A DNA stretch of 64,000 bases from Volvox africanus. Its lineage: Eukaryota > Chlorophyta > Chlorophyceae > Chlamydomonadales > Volvocaceae. The notes under the pieces were generated by a model, which made no database searches, was not told the origin of the DNA, and saw only the letters and a program-made list of their open reading frames with translations. Numbering within the stretch: the first letter of the stretch is position 1; every line of letters starts with the position of its first letter. The stretch lies in the NCBI GenBank assembly GCA_030268105.1, contig BSDZ01000116.1:620001-684000 (forward strand), written 5' to 3'. A program made the translations under genes and the position numbers. Below are positions 11,148-24,855 of the stretch, piece by piece.

Positions 11148-13134
11148 TACTGTAGGGTGGAAAGATGTGGATACAATGACAGAGTCCTTCTAATTAATGT
11201 TTTCCCAAGGGACAATTGACGTGAACTCATATCTGGTCATATCTACTCTGTATCGGGCCCAGTGTGATATAACTTTGTCATGAACAACAATTGCTGTAAG
11301 CAACCCAAAACTTCAGAGATAGCTAGTAGTGTACATATTGTTTAGCCTGCAACAGAGCAGAGGGACGGGAGACAACCGTCAAACCAACCGTCACGTCATT
11401 GGGTCCACACAAACATCCAACGTTACCATATGCCCAACTATTGCGTACTCACGAGATATTTACCCGTGGCATCCGCTGTTCCCTTCCTGTTTCACCCCGG
11501 GTCGTGCCTGACTTTAGCTATCGGGCTCTCGAAGGCACGCGACTGTGCGGCCGTGCTTAAACGAGCTGTGCAATCTCGATTCTTGCCAATCAGCAGCGCA
11601 GTGATACTGATCTCTTCGGTATCACGTACCGGTTCTCATCTCCTCGGTACTACGTGCCAGTCGCTGCCGGTAGGTGCCGGTCTTAGCAGTCGTAGTCCAG
11701 GAGCTTGCCTCAGTCCTGCTCTCCTGCACTTTCCCCCGCCCCTTGCGGTCCCTTTTCGTTATTACCGCAGCTGTATTTAGGAGGAAACGATTATCTATCT
11801 CTTCACCACCTCTTCTGCTGGTACGGAAGCCACGTGCGGTAGAGTGCAGTATTGCCATCTGGCAAGTGGAAAGCAGGGCCATCTTAAAATTAAAAACTCG
11901 GCTGCGTTTCATTACCGGATTGTTCCGGGTCTGGATGCTTCCTGCTGCTGGTGGTGGAGTGAGGTTGGGGGTGTGCCTAACTTAATTTCAAATTACGCTC
12001 CACCAGATTGCTTCTACCTTCACTTGCTCGTTTGGTAGGAAGACAGCTGCCAGTCATAGTCGTTGCAGGTACCGTCAGGACATCGCCTCCAGAGGAGATC
12101 ATGGATGTGGCCAGACGCACGCCAATCCCAGGCACTCGTGAGCCCCACGGGGGATTACCTCAAGAGCCATGAAAGCTGCAAAGGCTTGCCTCATTGTCTG
12201 CCAGCATGACCTTCCCCCAGCCTCCCTTCCTGTTTCACGTCCTCCCATGAAGCTCCGCCTGTCGTATAAAACCCTTTCACGGTCTCCCCCCTCCCTTACA
12301 ACTTCTCCCATCTGCGTACCCCACCCCCGCTTTCCTCCCCCTGCTGCTGCTCCTGTTGTCGTGACACACACGACGGTGTCCAAGGATCAAGACACCGCAA
12401 ATACCACATGGACCCGTCCCATATCTTCTAGCCACGTTTGCCCTTGTCCCTGTGTAGGCTTGCTACAATTTCATTCTGATCCTAAGTTGATCTGTGTCAC
12501 TCCGATGCACATGACCCCTTCCCGAGCGCCACCATTCGCTCCGGGGATCCAGAGGCATGCACGCCAGCCCACACTTATCACCGACGTCTCTCGCAGCAAC
12601 GACTTCCCGACATGGTGTCCTCAACAAGTGAATTCACTTCAGCGCCCTCTGTCCGACCTAGCTACTCCACAACGCCGTGCCCTGTCCTCCTCCCCCACCG
12701 TTTTCCCCCTTCCTAAGGGCCGCTGCTCCCGTTTGTTGCTGCCGCCCATATGCTGTTTCCTCTTGGCTACCAAACGTCGAGTCGCTGCCGTCCAGCTTCC
12801 ACCCCCTGTAGCGGGGCTCTTCACATGTACCTGCGAATACCCCTTCCTGAAGGTGGTCAGATGGAGGGAGGATAGTTTGCTAGCCCGCGCGCCATTAGCC
12901 GGGCTTAGTTCTGCTTCGCTTTCCCTCCTCCCGCAGTACTGGGCGCTGCTGCTGGGTAAGTGCGCGCAAGCCATGAGAGGGTTGTACTAACCCTTCACTT
13001 CCCCATCAACCCGTTTGCTCATAAACAGCAATTGCAGGTCTCGTCTTTCCGCTTGCCCCTCAGGCCCCCTTCACTATCGTTCCTTCCTCATCCTCATTTT
13101 CCCGCCTTAGGGCTCTCTTTGCAATTATACGTCG
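11148..13134. other. Unassigned stretch holding a long low-complexity frame
   Basis: A plus-strand frame of 273 codons (12169-12990) is free of stops because the DNA is C+T-rich. Its translation is Pro/Ser/Arg-rich, has no domain, and lacks the alanine/glycine-rich bias of the real exons here. A degenerate CGGTA-containing repeat pattern lies at 11610-11680. The stretch should contain the SPC12 promoter and the eIF2B-beta 3' untranslated region. Confidence 0.45.
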
Positions 13135-16100
13135 TCACCGGACACCGTCCTTCCCGAACACTTCACGAGACAGGAAGTAGTCATCGCGCGAGTAGTATTC
13201 CGTCAGCAGGCGGTAGACGTACGACGGCGTACGACCGCCCATGTCCGTAATGAAAAGGGAGATAAGGTGCGGCGGCACGTAATCGAACAGGGGAGTGGGC
13301 ACGTGAACGTTGCCAGGTAGGGGATCCCCCCGAAGTGCTCCCCCCGCTGCTGCCGCAGCCATTGACGGCGGGGAGGTGCCGTTAAGGCCTCCCAGGACAA
13401 AGGACGTGGAGGACACAGAGTCCAAGGCAGTGACGGCTCCGGCTGGGCTGCCGCCGGACGCGCCGCTAATTGCGCAGCCGCCAACGGAGGCAGGGATCAT
13501 CCCCGCCGCCGCAGCTGCAGCGGCCGCGGCAGCGCCCAGCCCAGAACAATCGGTGGCAGCCATCGCCGCGTTGTGCAGTTGCTGCTGCTGTACGAAGGCA
13601 TCTCCCACGACGTCAAAGTCGATCACGTCCCCGGGGCCCTTGAACTCTACCCGCGTGGTGGTGTTGCCGGCAGCAGCAGCAGCGGGGTGGCCCAACCCGG
13701 GTGTGGAGGAAAGGCGGAGAAAGAAGCACGAGGCGAGGACACAGGGTCAATCCTGGTAAGCAGCATAGGGTGTTGTGATCGGAGCGATGCACGATGTCGC
13801 GGGGATCCGCAGGACAATCAATCTACCGTTGCCAACATGACCGTCGGAGTGCACGGATGGCTACCCATGATTACCCACCTGATTATCCGCCATGGCTACC
13901 CATGTACCAGGAATGTACCTCACAGCTACCGCCACCAGCATTCACGTGATCATGCAATACACCCCCCCAACTGAATCCGCACGTCCCGGACCCACATGCT
14001 TCAATCCCAACCCTTCCCGCGCAAATAGCCCGACATGAGCATGAACTCGATGCACAGGAGGTCGTCGTAGAAAGGTGAGATTTACCGTCCTTCAGACCCA
14101 TATTCGTCGATCGTACCGTTGTAGAGCAGGTCGGGATCGGTAGGGAAGAGTGGCGATAGTTTGTGCAGCCCCACCAGCACCACGAAGGGTATGGAGTGCC
14201 TCCGGGCAGACAGGGCGACCATGTGCAAACCCACGGGGGCAACCACACCGCCATTTGCGAGCACCGCGTGGGCGCCAACCAGGACCTGCGCACGCAAGCG
14301 TGTAAAACTGGGTCTCACGTTTCAGGGCAATAGCTGCCACAGATGTCCACGGATGACTATCGGCCCATCTATAAATGTATTCATCAAACATATATCCATG
14401 TACCTGCATACATTAAACCGAGGGGGCCAAACGTACGGCGCCGCGCACAAACATATGCAGAGGCGTCTCACAGATGCGCCTCGTGCGATACCAACTGCAC
14501 CGAGCCTCACCACCAACTGACTGCGATACTCCAGAAACACACTCCCACTAACACACCTTGTTCGCTCTGGCCATCATGGCGTACACGGCCGAGTCAGCAA
14601 TGAGGGTTGTTTGAATGCCCGCATCTGCCAGCCGCCGAGCCATCAGATGACCATCGAAACGAGGGGCACCCTCCGCCACCACCACCTAGGGGGAGGGGTG
14701 CAGTCAGGAAGCAGGGGTTGAGGGATATTACCATGATGTACTTTGCACTCTGTGCTTAGTACGCTTGCACAGCATGGCTCTGGCCTGACACGGCATATTT
14801 GTGTACGTGTGAAGGTGCGCGCGCGTGTGTATGTGTTCAGGGCAGTATCTGTACCTTGCAGCTATTTAGCTGTCAGGAGTCGACTCTCAAGCACCTCACA
14901 CAAGATCCAAACCCAATCTTGGACCTTTCCCCATAGCAAGCAAACGCTTTCGCACTGCGTTGCGGCTCCATACCACATCCCGATGGGCCATCCTTTCCTC
15001 CTCCATCTCCGTAACCATCAAACCACCAACAGCAAGATGTAGACCCAAGTCTCCAGGCCCGCTCCCCATCGCTTCAGGTTACCTGTCCCCACGCTCTGAT
15101 GGAAGTGGTGAGTGTGATGCGCCCCGAGGTAACTCTGTGGGCGCCTCGGTTGCTTTCTCGACTTCCGTCTGTTGCCCCCTTTCTTTGGCCCGCCCTGCTC
15201 AGCCCTGCGTTGTCCACCCCACCCCACCTGGAACTCGCGCTTCTTGGCAGCTTCTTTGAGGAATAATAACGTCGTGTCGGACATACCCATGGTCAGGATC
15301 ACCTAATTGGCAGAAACGGGGTTTCAGAACCGCGTGTTTATGAGTATGAGGGGGGAAGGGTGAATCCAGATTTACGTATGCCACGCAAAGGACCTAGAGG
15401 ACATGGCTACATAGAGCCAATGACCCCGGATGTGGATGTCTCATAATTATTCTGTAGCGCACATATTGCATGTATGTGCTATATACATTGCATCACAGAA
15501 TGTATTGATTGCAAGACTGCCATCCGCTACGGTCTCGCTTCCAAACCCCATTTCCTATCCATTCACATGGAGTTGCCTCACTCTACCTCCCCCTACCCCC
15601 AACCCCATATCGCAGTGATATTTGCCAGATGCTACCACACCTACGAGACGACGCAGCGTGCCTCCACAGCACTACGCATTGCCCATATCGAACAAGGCCC
15701 CAGGGCTCCTAGCCGGCCAGAGGACGCACCTCATTCGCATGAATGTGCTCTACTCCCTGGGTCGTGATGCTGCCCTACAGTGCGTGTAAGACAAAACACA
15801 GTGCTCAAAACTCAGCTACTGCCTCTCGTTCTCTATCGTGTCGGTCGGGGAGCGTCGTGATCAGCTAATTAATAATTTACAGCTTTCGCAACATGCATAT
15901 ATCACCCATGTGAGGGCTCCTGTGCTCGGATCATGACAAAACGCCTGCGGGGCCGGAAGTCCTGGCATCGTTCCTTCTTTGTTCTTCCTTACCCGTGAGG
16001 AGCAACCATACACCAGGGCCTCTATCGTCCAAAACCTACCTGAATGTGGTCCAACTCATCGATGAGTTCGTTAATGGATTCAATCACCTCGTGCTTACCC

Positions 16101-17615
16101 TGCGGATGGGTGGTTAGGCCGTTGGAACGTCAGGCGGTTCAGGTCCACTACGCCCCACCCCTCCTGCAGCATGACTCTCGGATGTGACACTTCATGAGTG
16201 AAATGCTGCAGAAACCATTGCACCCACCGCGGCAGCCACTACAACCTATCCCTATCTGGAGGTCACAGCTGACTGCCCCTTTTAACCCCGTTGCGATATA
16301 CATACGATATATATTACGATGTGACCGCTGCATCCCAACCCCAGGGAACAAATCCCCACCTTCCAGTTCTGCGACGTCTTCTTGTTCTGCCTCGCGGCGC
16401 TACGGGAGAGGCCGCCCGCCTGAGAGTCCACCTCGGGGTCCGGACCCCGCTCTGTAACAACATCCAGGCGGTCCGCGGGGGACTCTTGGATGGGCGCCAG
16501 GGAGGGGTTGAAGGACGCGGGATCAATTCCCGCGTCAAGCAGATTAGACAAGGAGGGGCCGCGAGGCATCTGGAGGCGGCCCTTCAGAGCTTGGGATAGT
16601 AGACCGCCGGACTGCAGAAGAGGAGGTATAGCAGAAGAGAAACGCAGAAGGACGAGGTCGAGTATGTAATTCCACAAAGGCAGATGGGACGAGGCCGAAG
16701 CTGCGTTGCCGCAGTGCAACGTGGTGGGGGATGATGGAATAAAAAACAATGGAGCCTAGCGCAGGGTAAAACCTCGTTGCCAGTTGACGGTTGAGGTTCA
16801 GGGGATAGGGTCGGAGTCGTCTGGCTGTCAAGATGCGGGCTACTACGGAAAATGGCGCGGAGAACTTTGTGGAGGAGGGCCGCGGGTCAGGCCGTGGGAC
16901 AGCAAACCAACCAGCCAGGAAGTGGAGTAGAAAGGAGCAAAGCCGCGGACATCAGCGTCAGCGGCGGTAAGTAGAATGGAAAATATGGATTTCAGGCCCC
17001 AAGCCGATAAACAGATAAAGGGTACATAAAGGGTAAATAAAAGTACTGGGTCGGCGGGGAGGCAGAAACGACTTAGGAAACTGCATAGTTGCTTGCCTGA
17101 TTGCGTGTGGTCTCCTGCAGCGAGGGCTGTGACAAAGTGGGTTTGACGTCGTCGAATTCCTCCTGCTTGGCCTCCTCGCGGATAATGTGCAAGACGCGAC
17201 GAACCATGTTGCCGATGGCCAGCTCTGCGGACCATCCACCAGCATCAACCCCGTCAACGTACATAACCACGCGCTGAAATAGATGGCTCTATAATTTACC
17301 ACTGCCCCCTAGTCTGTACCTCACCCACGGGGCGTGCCGTCTGCATTTTATAGCCCACGTTCCGCAATTCATCGATGAGCGCCGCAGCCGTGCTGTGTTT
17401 CTTGTTTGTTACAATCAAGCGCAAGACGTCAAGGGTCTTTTTGGCACATGGCAATGACCCCTCAATTTGTCTGCGGAGCCAACACGGCAGGTAACCTCGT
17501 CAATTACTTGCGGCGCCCGACCCGCGCAGCCGAAGCTACCGAGCTGCCCGCACCTCCGTCGAAAGACAGTGCAGCACTCCTCCACAATGTCATCTATCTC
17601 TTTTTTTTCGGACAT
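13135..17615 (-). CDS. EIF2B2: Translation initiation factor eIF2B subunit beta
   Basis: Ten minus-strand exons: 17615-17554, 17470-17320, 17222-17097, 16611-16360, 16099-16040, 15774-15730, 15302-15228, 14685-14557, 14285-14117 and 13646-13135. They join in phase to about 526 residues. eIF2B is the GDP/GTP exchange factor for eIF2, and beta is one of its regulatory-core subunits. Signature segments are ELAIGNMVRRVLHIIREE (N-terminal helical domain), EVIESINELIDELDHI, VILTMGMSD, VLVGAHAVLANGGVVAPVG and LFDYVPPHLISLFITDMGG. The third exon's donor looks like GC-AG (AATCAG|GCAAGC); a GT site at 17082|17081 would add five residues. The protein is longer than human beta (351) because of a 70-residue acidic/serine insert after residue ~100 and a ~110-residue Ala/Gly-rich insert in the last exon. 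Beta rather than alpha or delta is inferred from the GNMVRRVLxIIREE and YVPPxLISLFI segments. Confidence 0.93.
13505..13540 (-). repeat. Poly-alanine GCN run in EIF2B2 last exon
   Basis: A run of GCN codons encodes about ten consecutive alanines inside the low-complexity insert between VIDFDVVGD and LFDYVPP. The mixed third positions (GCC, GCA, GCT, GCG) suggest selection on the protein or slow drift rather than recent slippage. Confidence 0.85.
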
Positions 17616-18127
17616 GTTGTCAGAGTCTTATATGCAAGCGACAGGGGGAAAGTATATAAACGAAAGCGAGGAAGTTGTGCCACGTAACCACAAAGCCGAA
17701 GTGTAATACAGTAGATGTGACGCTCTGCTAGCAGATGTATGTTGCTTTGATGCACTAACTCCTGAACGCAGGATGATTTCAATATATCTCCATCCAGAGC
17801 CCTTCTCAACCAATTTAATAAGTTTAAGTTTATGATACAATTGAAAGAGCAATATATGAATCAATATCTTGATATTTGCTGTCGCGGGTTCATACGCAAC
17901 GTAGCACGATGACACCATTACAATTTCATCCCAGGACAGGCAGCCGATTTGGGTTTGTACCTTTCACCATGCATTAAGACCGTGAACCTTGCGCTGCCAA
18001 GGTGTTGAGTTGAGGACAGGGCTAGACTTCACGATCAGACGGCCGCCAGCTCTGTGGACGGACGCTTTTTTGAGCAAAATTCAAAAAGTTTTCAACCAAT
18101 AGGATTTAATAGGAATAGGGCGAAACC
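17616..18127. promoter_or_regulatory. Divergent intergenic region between EIF2B2 and PRP4
   Basis: The EIF2B2 ATG (minus, 17615) and the PRP4 ATG (plus, 18128) face away from each other across 512 bases. Both promoters must lie here, unless further noncoding exons exist. The centre (17780-17880) is AT-rich. I see no certain TATA box or named element; shared regulation of the two housekeeping genes is only an inference from the arrangement. Confidence 0.55.
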
Positions 18128-21100
18128 ATGGCGGACGTGTTCGCGTTGCCGGAGGTGCGACTTGCTGGGTGACAGGGGACGGTTAGTTTACATACATGCA
18201 AACCCCGTCGCACGCAACAGTTCTATATAACGCTTACAACCCCAAAAGCTTGGGCTCGAGGGGCAAGGTCTTCCGGCCCTGGAAAGTTGGTCAGTCGTCC
18301 GGTATGGCGTTGGGCAAGCTGCTTAATCAATCGTAATTGCATGCCAGCAATGTATCGCCAAAGCGACATGGCGCTTCCCTGTCCCTTACTGTGCCAGCAT
18401 CCGTTCCATTTTATCCCGCCATTCCCCGACCGAGCCTTCCTTGATATCACAACAGTACGCGATGCCTTCATGGGCTGGAGTACGGCATACGTAGCGGTCT
18501 ATCCTACTCCCAAGAAGATTGGTGGCTCTGGTTACGATTATTTGCGTTACACCGCAATCCGGAAACTCCCTTTCGGGGTATTGCCCAGCCGGCAAATGCA
18601 GTGTCCATGAGCCCCTCTTGCCAGATCCATTTCCCTCTTCCTGATGCCCCCTCCACCTCACGGTGGGCCCTACGAGTGCTGTTGGACATCATGAGGTCTC
18701 TTTTCCAATCTACTTATCACGCTGCTGCACGCTGGAGGGCCAATACTTATTTGCAGGTTATGGTAACACCCACATGCACAGTTTGGTTCCTGGTTTCTCT
18801 GCATACACACTCCTATTTCCCCCCCCCCATCCCCGCGTCATGGTCAGCAATTTGCGCTTCACAATATCAGTGACAGGCCTCATCTAATCGTCTTATCGCC
18901 ACTATCACCAACACCATCACAAGCACACGCCTCTGGGCCCGCGCACCCACAGAGCGGCAATCGTGAGAGGGAGGCCCACGCGGCCAAGCTGCGGGAGTTT
19001 GAGCTGCGTCGTAAGATTCGCCAGGTGGTGGTGCCCACCGATGATGGAAAAGTACGACAGCTGTTACGGCAGCTGGGCGAGCCCGTCACCCTGTTCGGGG
19101 AGAGAGAGGTGAGCAGGAGAAGGGGAGGGGCGAATGAGTGAATGTGCTGCAGATCCCCAACAGATGGAACCAAGAATCCCGATAATGGTAGGGAGGGGCA
19201 AGTGGGGTAAGGGCATTCGCCGACACAGGCATTTTGGAAGGGTAGTAACGACGGCAGCGATCTTGTTGTACCCGCCTACATCTCCCGCTCCAGAACGGGC
19301 TGGAGATGCCCTTCCCACATTCATATTGTGTATTTGCAAGAGACACTTAAACACACATAGTATATTTACACGTATGCCGCCATCTGTGCCCGTCGTTTCG
19401 TTCTCAACCCCCTCCGCCCCGGCCGCGTGCATACGCTCCTTTATGACCCGCGGACGTCAACAGATGGAGCGGCGTGAACGTCTGAAGCGGATCATTGCGC
19501 AGCGGGACGGGGAGGTGGAGCTCGACCTGCCCACAACGGAGCAGCTGCTGTCGGAGGAGGTGGCGGTGCAGAAGGTACGGGTGGGGTTCTGTGAGTTCGG
19601 GGGCTAGCGGGAACGAGAGGGGGGAGGGAGCGGCTTTTGTTCCTCCATTTCTGCTTAGGATCGACGGAAGAAGCCAAAAGCCTGCAGCGCTTTGGGAAGG
19701 GTATGGGTTTGGGTCCAAGGAAAGTTAGTGCCACTAACCCTCTCATGTCGTCGTACAGTCTGTATATTTCTGGTCCTGGCTCCAGGGCTTTTGCATTCGA
19801 AATTTAATATCCACGCGGACCTTTTCGTATAGCGTCATAATTTGCCATCGTCCGTTATGCCCATAATCATGAGAGCCTTGAGGGAGGGTGGGAGTTAAGC
19901 ACCCTCACCCTCTTTTCCACCTACTCCTCGCCCTCCCCGCTTCCTCCTCTCCCCCTCCAGGAGCTGTTCTACACAGAGGGCCCTGACGAGCTTCGTGCCG
20001 CCCGTCTGGCTCTGGCACGGTTCTCACTGGTGCGGGCCAAAGGGCGGCTGCTGGGTGCGAAGAGGCGGAGGGAGGACCCAGAGGCGCTGCCGGTACGGGA
20101 AGGGGGGCCAGAGAGGGAGCGAGGAGTGGGTGCAAATGAAGGGTGGTGTAAACGTGCCTGAAGGTTGGGGACCAGAACAGAATGCAGGTTCTTAGAGTTC
20201 TGGGGAAAAGCGAAAAGATGCACGGAAATACGCACTTACCCATATGTCTGTTGGGTGAGGGGGGGTTCGAAGTCGTGCGGGGGGAAGGTGCGGAGCGAGG
20301 GGGTCGTAATGGGAGGGTCATACCGCTATAGACCTGCAGAGGCGGCAGTGCAGGTTCCGGGTTCTCTCAAACTAGATTATTTGCTTCCTGATTGGTAAGG
20401 GTCGTTTCCCTCTCCCGTTCCCTTACCCAGCCCCGCCTAAAAACCATTACACGTCCAGGTGGTTTCAGATACACAGGCCACAGCTGCAGCTGCCGTACGA
20501 ACCATCGTACAACAGAGCTCGGAGCTCGGGGACACTCGACCCATCAGCCACTGCCAGTTCTCCCCGGATGGATCCTCTCTGGCAGCTTGCGGTAAGATAG
20601 AGGTTGGGGATCGGGGCTGGCATTTGTTTCTCTTGGGCCTCAGATGATGACGCTGGGGCCGCCCGGGGTCGGGCACTGACTTCTCCCAAGGATAGCATGC
20701 AACTTCGAGGGATGGAGTCAGGGAGAAAGCAGAGAAGCCTGCAGCAGCTGAGTGGCACATGCGGGGTGGGGAGGGGTAAACCATGGGCTCAGCAGTTCAT
20801 GCCGTTCTCACGTACAATCTCACCGTCATCCTCACTCAGCACATCACAGTGCAGTACAGCGTTTCTTGACTCTCGTATCCGCATGTTGATCAACTGCCCT
20901 CAACACTCCGGCAACCCTACTGAGTGATGGTAGTATTACGTAGTCCCGCTGGTGCGATTCATTCGCACCTTCCAATACCGTATGTTCGTCTGATCCCCAG
21001 CTGCCCCCTCGCCGGGACCTCCCCATCGACCTGTACGGCCATCACCTCTCTTGATCTACTTCAGTGATCACACTTGCGCGCTGGAGGGGCTGGCGCCCGC

Positions 21101-24100
21101 GCCGTCTCTTTTTTCCTCTCTGACACATATGCGTATGCGCGCACGCACGAACACATTATGTGTCTACACAGACACAGACACACGTACGGGCGCTCACCAC
21201 GTCCGTCTTTTCGTTTTCGTTTCCCGCACTCCGCTGCAGGCTGGGGAGGCGCCCTGGCCCTGTGGTCCGTACCTGGCTGCACCAAGCGCTGGACGGCGCC
21301 CGTGCCGGCAGAGGGCCCCCGGCTTACTGGTGTGGCCTGGCACCCGGCAGCAACCCACGGGTCTCACAGCGCGGCGGCGGTCAATCTCGCATCTGCAGCG
21401 TCGGATGGCGTGGCGAGATTGTACAACGGCAGAGGTAAAGGGCGGTTGGGTAGGGGCGCTGCCCGTACACATACGCATGTGCATAGGACCTAACAGATAG
21501 GTTTCCGGTATGCATGCGAGGACCAATGCGCTGGTGTCCGGACATGTAAGAGAGATTCGAGCATTTAAAGTCGACCGCTGAACTTCACAGCGCACACCTT
21601 AAACTTCGTCCCTTCTGATAATCATGCATTGAAGAAACTTCATCGTGACCTCTTTACCCTCTTGCTTTTGGAAGCCTACTTGCGAAGTCCTACCCCTTTT
21701 CTCTCCCCTTCCCCTCCTTGGGGGGGCTGGTCGATCTGGTTCAGGCGCTTTGTTTTAAAATTAGGTGTTTACACGATCATGACAGCACCAGCGGTCAGCT
21801 ATCGGATTTCCTGCTTCAGTGAACCCAACAAGTTTTACGTGGTACCGTTTCGCCGCCACCAGCAGCCAAGCCAATAGTTACGGATGCTATTGCCTTATAT
21901 CCTGCTTCAATTTGCGTTTGGAGGCTACCTAGTTAACGTTGAAATGTGTTCACCTCCATGCTCTGCCTAGCTTGGACGGAGCTTGACGATTTTCTGCGCC
22001 ATCGGTTATTAGCAGTGTACTTGTCAGCAGCAGCAGCAGCGTCTGCAGCGGTATCATGTCTCGTTTATTTGTCTTCCTCCTCCTCACACACACACTTTAG
22101 GTGAACTCCTTCGCTCTTTGGAGGGTCACACGGACCGTCTTGCGCGACTGGGCTTTCACCCGCTAGGAAGGCACCTGGTGAGAGGACGGGGAAGGGGAGG
22201 GGGCTCACCAAGTGTTGGCGTGTGCCCGCATTTAGTCAATCAATCAAGGTTGTTTCCCGTGGTCCCCTCCGCGTACACCGTGCAACAAAACCCCGCCTTG
22301 CTTGCCACCCGTTCATATCATTCGTACCTCTTTCCCCCCTTCCAACTAAAGGACTCAAAAGCCGACCATGTACTCCTCCCTCGTTTCTCATGTGTTCGGA
22401 TACCGTATTCATGGCGTTCACATCCTTATTACTATCCCCCATACGCGCGTATTGCAGGCTACTGCCAGCTTCGATATGACGTGGCGTCTGTGGGACATCG
22501 AGACCGGACTGAGCCTGCTAGAGCAGGAGGGCCACTCGCGCGCTGTATACGCAGTGGCCTTCCATCCAGACGGATCGTTGGCGGGGAGCGCAGGACTGGA
22601 CGCGTACGGTGAGTCAGGAGACGTCCAGGGAAGGTACCGATGGTTCAGCACTGGTTCGAGAAAAGGTTGGATTGATGCTAGGTGTCACTGCCTTGCTCTG
22701 CTCGTCAGGCCGCATCTGGGACTGCCGTACGGGCCGAAGCGTATTGCTCCTTGAGGGCCACGTGAAGCAGCTACTGGACATTGACTTCTCGCCGAACGGC
22801 TACTACGTGGTCACGGGGAGTGAGGATCATACAGCCAAGGTGAGGAAAGAGGTGGGGCTTTGGTGCGCGGTAATAAATTTTGCATCTCGGCTGCGCTGTG
22901 CGTTGCTTACCAAGGAGTACTGCGCGCAATGCAATTGCATGCTCTGTTGCCTCCGCACCCCGCTTCGGCCGGCTTTTGACCTATGGGATCTCATTCGGGA
23001 TGAGTTTTGCAGTCTTGGAGCCCCATAGGTCCTTGGAGTGACATGTGTGCGATGCGTTGGAGATGACGAGAGACGTTTGATCCCTAAGATATCCGGTGTC
23101 TACACGCACGCACTAATGTGACACACAATAGTGTCAGGATACAACCGGTAAGGCACGACACTATGTCTCTGTAAGTTCCAGGATCGATCTTGACTGAGAG
23201 CGGGATAGAGGTCTCTTTACTGGTATAGGGTGGGATGGAACCCACCCTCAATCATTGGATGGGTGAGTGGGTTCCACTGGATGCTGGCGGTGGTGCTGAA
23301 CCCAGGAGAAGCATTGATTTCGGAGAAGTCAACATGAGGGTGCTCCGAAATACAGGGAAGGTAGGGACTGCCAGGTAGTGGCCACGGGCGAAGTAAAGCC
23401 CCCCTATCACACACACACATAGCAGCAGTGCAGACGTGTCACATCGGTTCCGCAACTCAGCCCACCCGCCTTCACCTCCTCTACCTTCAACTCAGCCAAT
23501 TCCGGCCCTGCCCGGACGACACCGGTATCAGAATCGGTCAATTGTATCATCCCTAGGAACCCACACCAGCGCTACAACTACCGCATCACCATCGTATCTA
23601 TCGTCGGACATTCCTGTTATCGCGGCCTCCCACATACAATGACCGGTCCAGGTGTGGGACCTGCGCAAGCGGGGCTGCCTGTACACCATCCCTGCTCACA
23701 CCTCCCTTCTGTCCAGCGTGCGGTGGGAGAGGACCGCGGGACACTACCTGCTTACGGCGGGGTACGACTGCGTGGCGAAGGTACGGAATTTATGACGTAG
23801 ATGCACCGAAACCACGGCGCAATGGCCGCCCAATCTCTTTCCCAATTTTCTTCCGGACCCCACGCCGCTGTTCCCACTGCTACGGCCGGCTATTGCTACT
23901 GCTACTGCCACAACAGCTGATGGTTTTGCGAGCTCTATTTGTAGAAGTTGTGGTGTTGATAGGGTTCATCATCGCTGTCCTCTGCTAATGTTGGTGTCGG
24001 GTTGTCCTCATATCAATGGAGGCTGGTGGTGAGGGTCCCCTCGATGGGCATAGGAAAAGGGCAATCCACGGGTCGTCGCACGCTAACCCCGAATTGCTTC

Positions 24101-24307
24101 CCCTGGGTGCGGTTGTTGTGTATGTACCTCGCTGGGGGACAGATATGGAACGCCCGCAATTTCTCACTACTCAAGGTGCTGGCGGGTCATGAAGGCAAGA
24201 TAATGGGTGCGGACGTGTCACCAACTGGTAGCCACCTCATCGCAACCGTGTCGTACGATCGGACTATAAAGATGTGGGCGCCGGAGGAGCTGCCTACCCT
24301 GGCGTGA
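18128..24307 (+). CDS. PRPF4: U4/U6 snRNP protein PRP4 (WD-repeat splicing factor)
   Basis: Eleven plus-strand exons: 18128-18154, 18953-19108, 19464-19574, 19961-20092, 20459-20591, 21240-21434, 22101-22177, 22458-22608, 22709-22839, 23652-23780 and 24143-24307. They give 468 residues in one frame. PRP4 is a core component of the U4/U6 di-snRNP and acts before spliceosome activation. The N-terminal third holds the PRP4/SFM motif, [20 protein letters not shown] followed by VTLFGERE, then a basic helical region ending [13 protein letters not shown]. The C-terminal half has WD repeats. The first reads [19 protein letters not shown]; later ones include [45 protein letters not shown] and a final SYDRTIKMW. 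The first exon is only 27 bases (MADVFALPE) but has a strong ACCATGG context, a good donor and matching phase. Length fits the family (about 460-550). It converges on BRX1. Confidence 0.93.
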
Positions 24308-24855
24308 AACGAGAACCCGCCTCAGCATCCCCCGGGGAGGAAGGGAAAGAGGGTCCCCGCGTTCCGCAGAATGAGGTCCTTCGCCTGCCGTCTGGAAGTC
24401 CGGTTTGCTCGGGTACTCTCTTTTTGTACGTCCTTGGCATTCTTGGCTTGGCTTGGGCTTTTGTCTCACGTCCGCAGTTCTTGGGTGCCTGAGCCCAGGT
24501 GCGTCGCTCAGGCGCGCCGCCCCATCGCCACTACCACATGACTATCAACAATGGTTGTAGTGTGAACTTTGAATAACGTGTGAACTGGTGGACGCGACCA
24601 CTGGGGCAGTTGTTGAGTAACACTTAATGTTATCGCTGCGGGTCAACCTTCCATGTTGTTACCCGGGTTGAAAGGACCACAGACCAAAGGATCACAGACA
24701 GCTGTCCAAGCAGCTTTCAATTGTCTGGTCCGATTGACGCGTCAGTGCGTCCCCAGATGTCAGCTCGTCGGCCACCGGCAAACCCACGTGGCACAAGCAC
24801 GCTCCAACATTACACAACCTATGTTGCATGAATGCCCCGCGCGAGCTGTCTGCAT
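24308..24855. terminator. Convergent 3' region of PRP4 and BRX1 with inverted repeat
   Basis: The stop codons of PRP4 (+) and BRX1 (-) are 548 bases apart. A perfect 8-base inverted repeat, GCCTGAGC at 24487-24494 and GCTCAGGC at 24506-24513, can form a hairpin with an 11-base loop. It extends to 10 pairs if one T-G wobble is allowed. A role in 3'-end formation is a guess; no clear polyadenylation signal is evident. Confidence 0.4.

Noticed and set aside
12169..12990. 273-codon plus-strand open frame
   Set aside because: It is open because the DNA is C+T-rich. The product is Pro/Ser/Arg low complexity with no domain and no splice partners.
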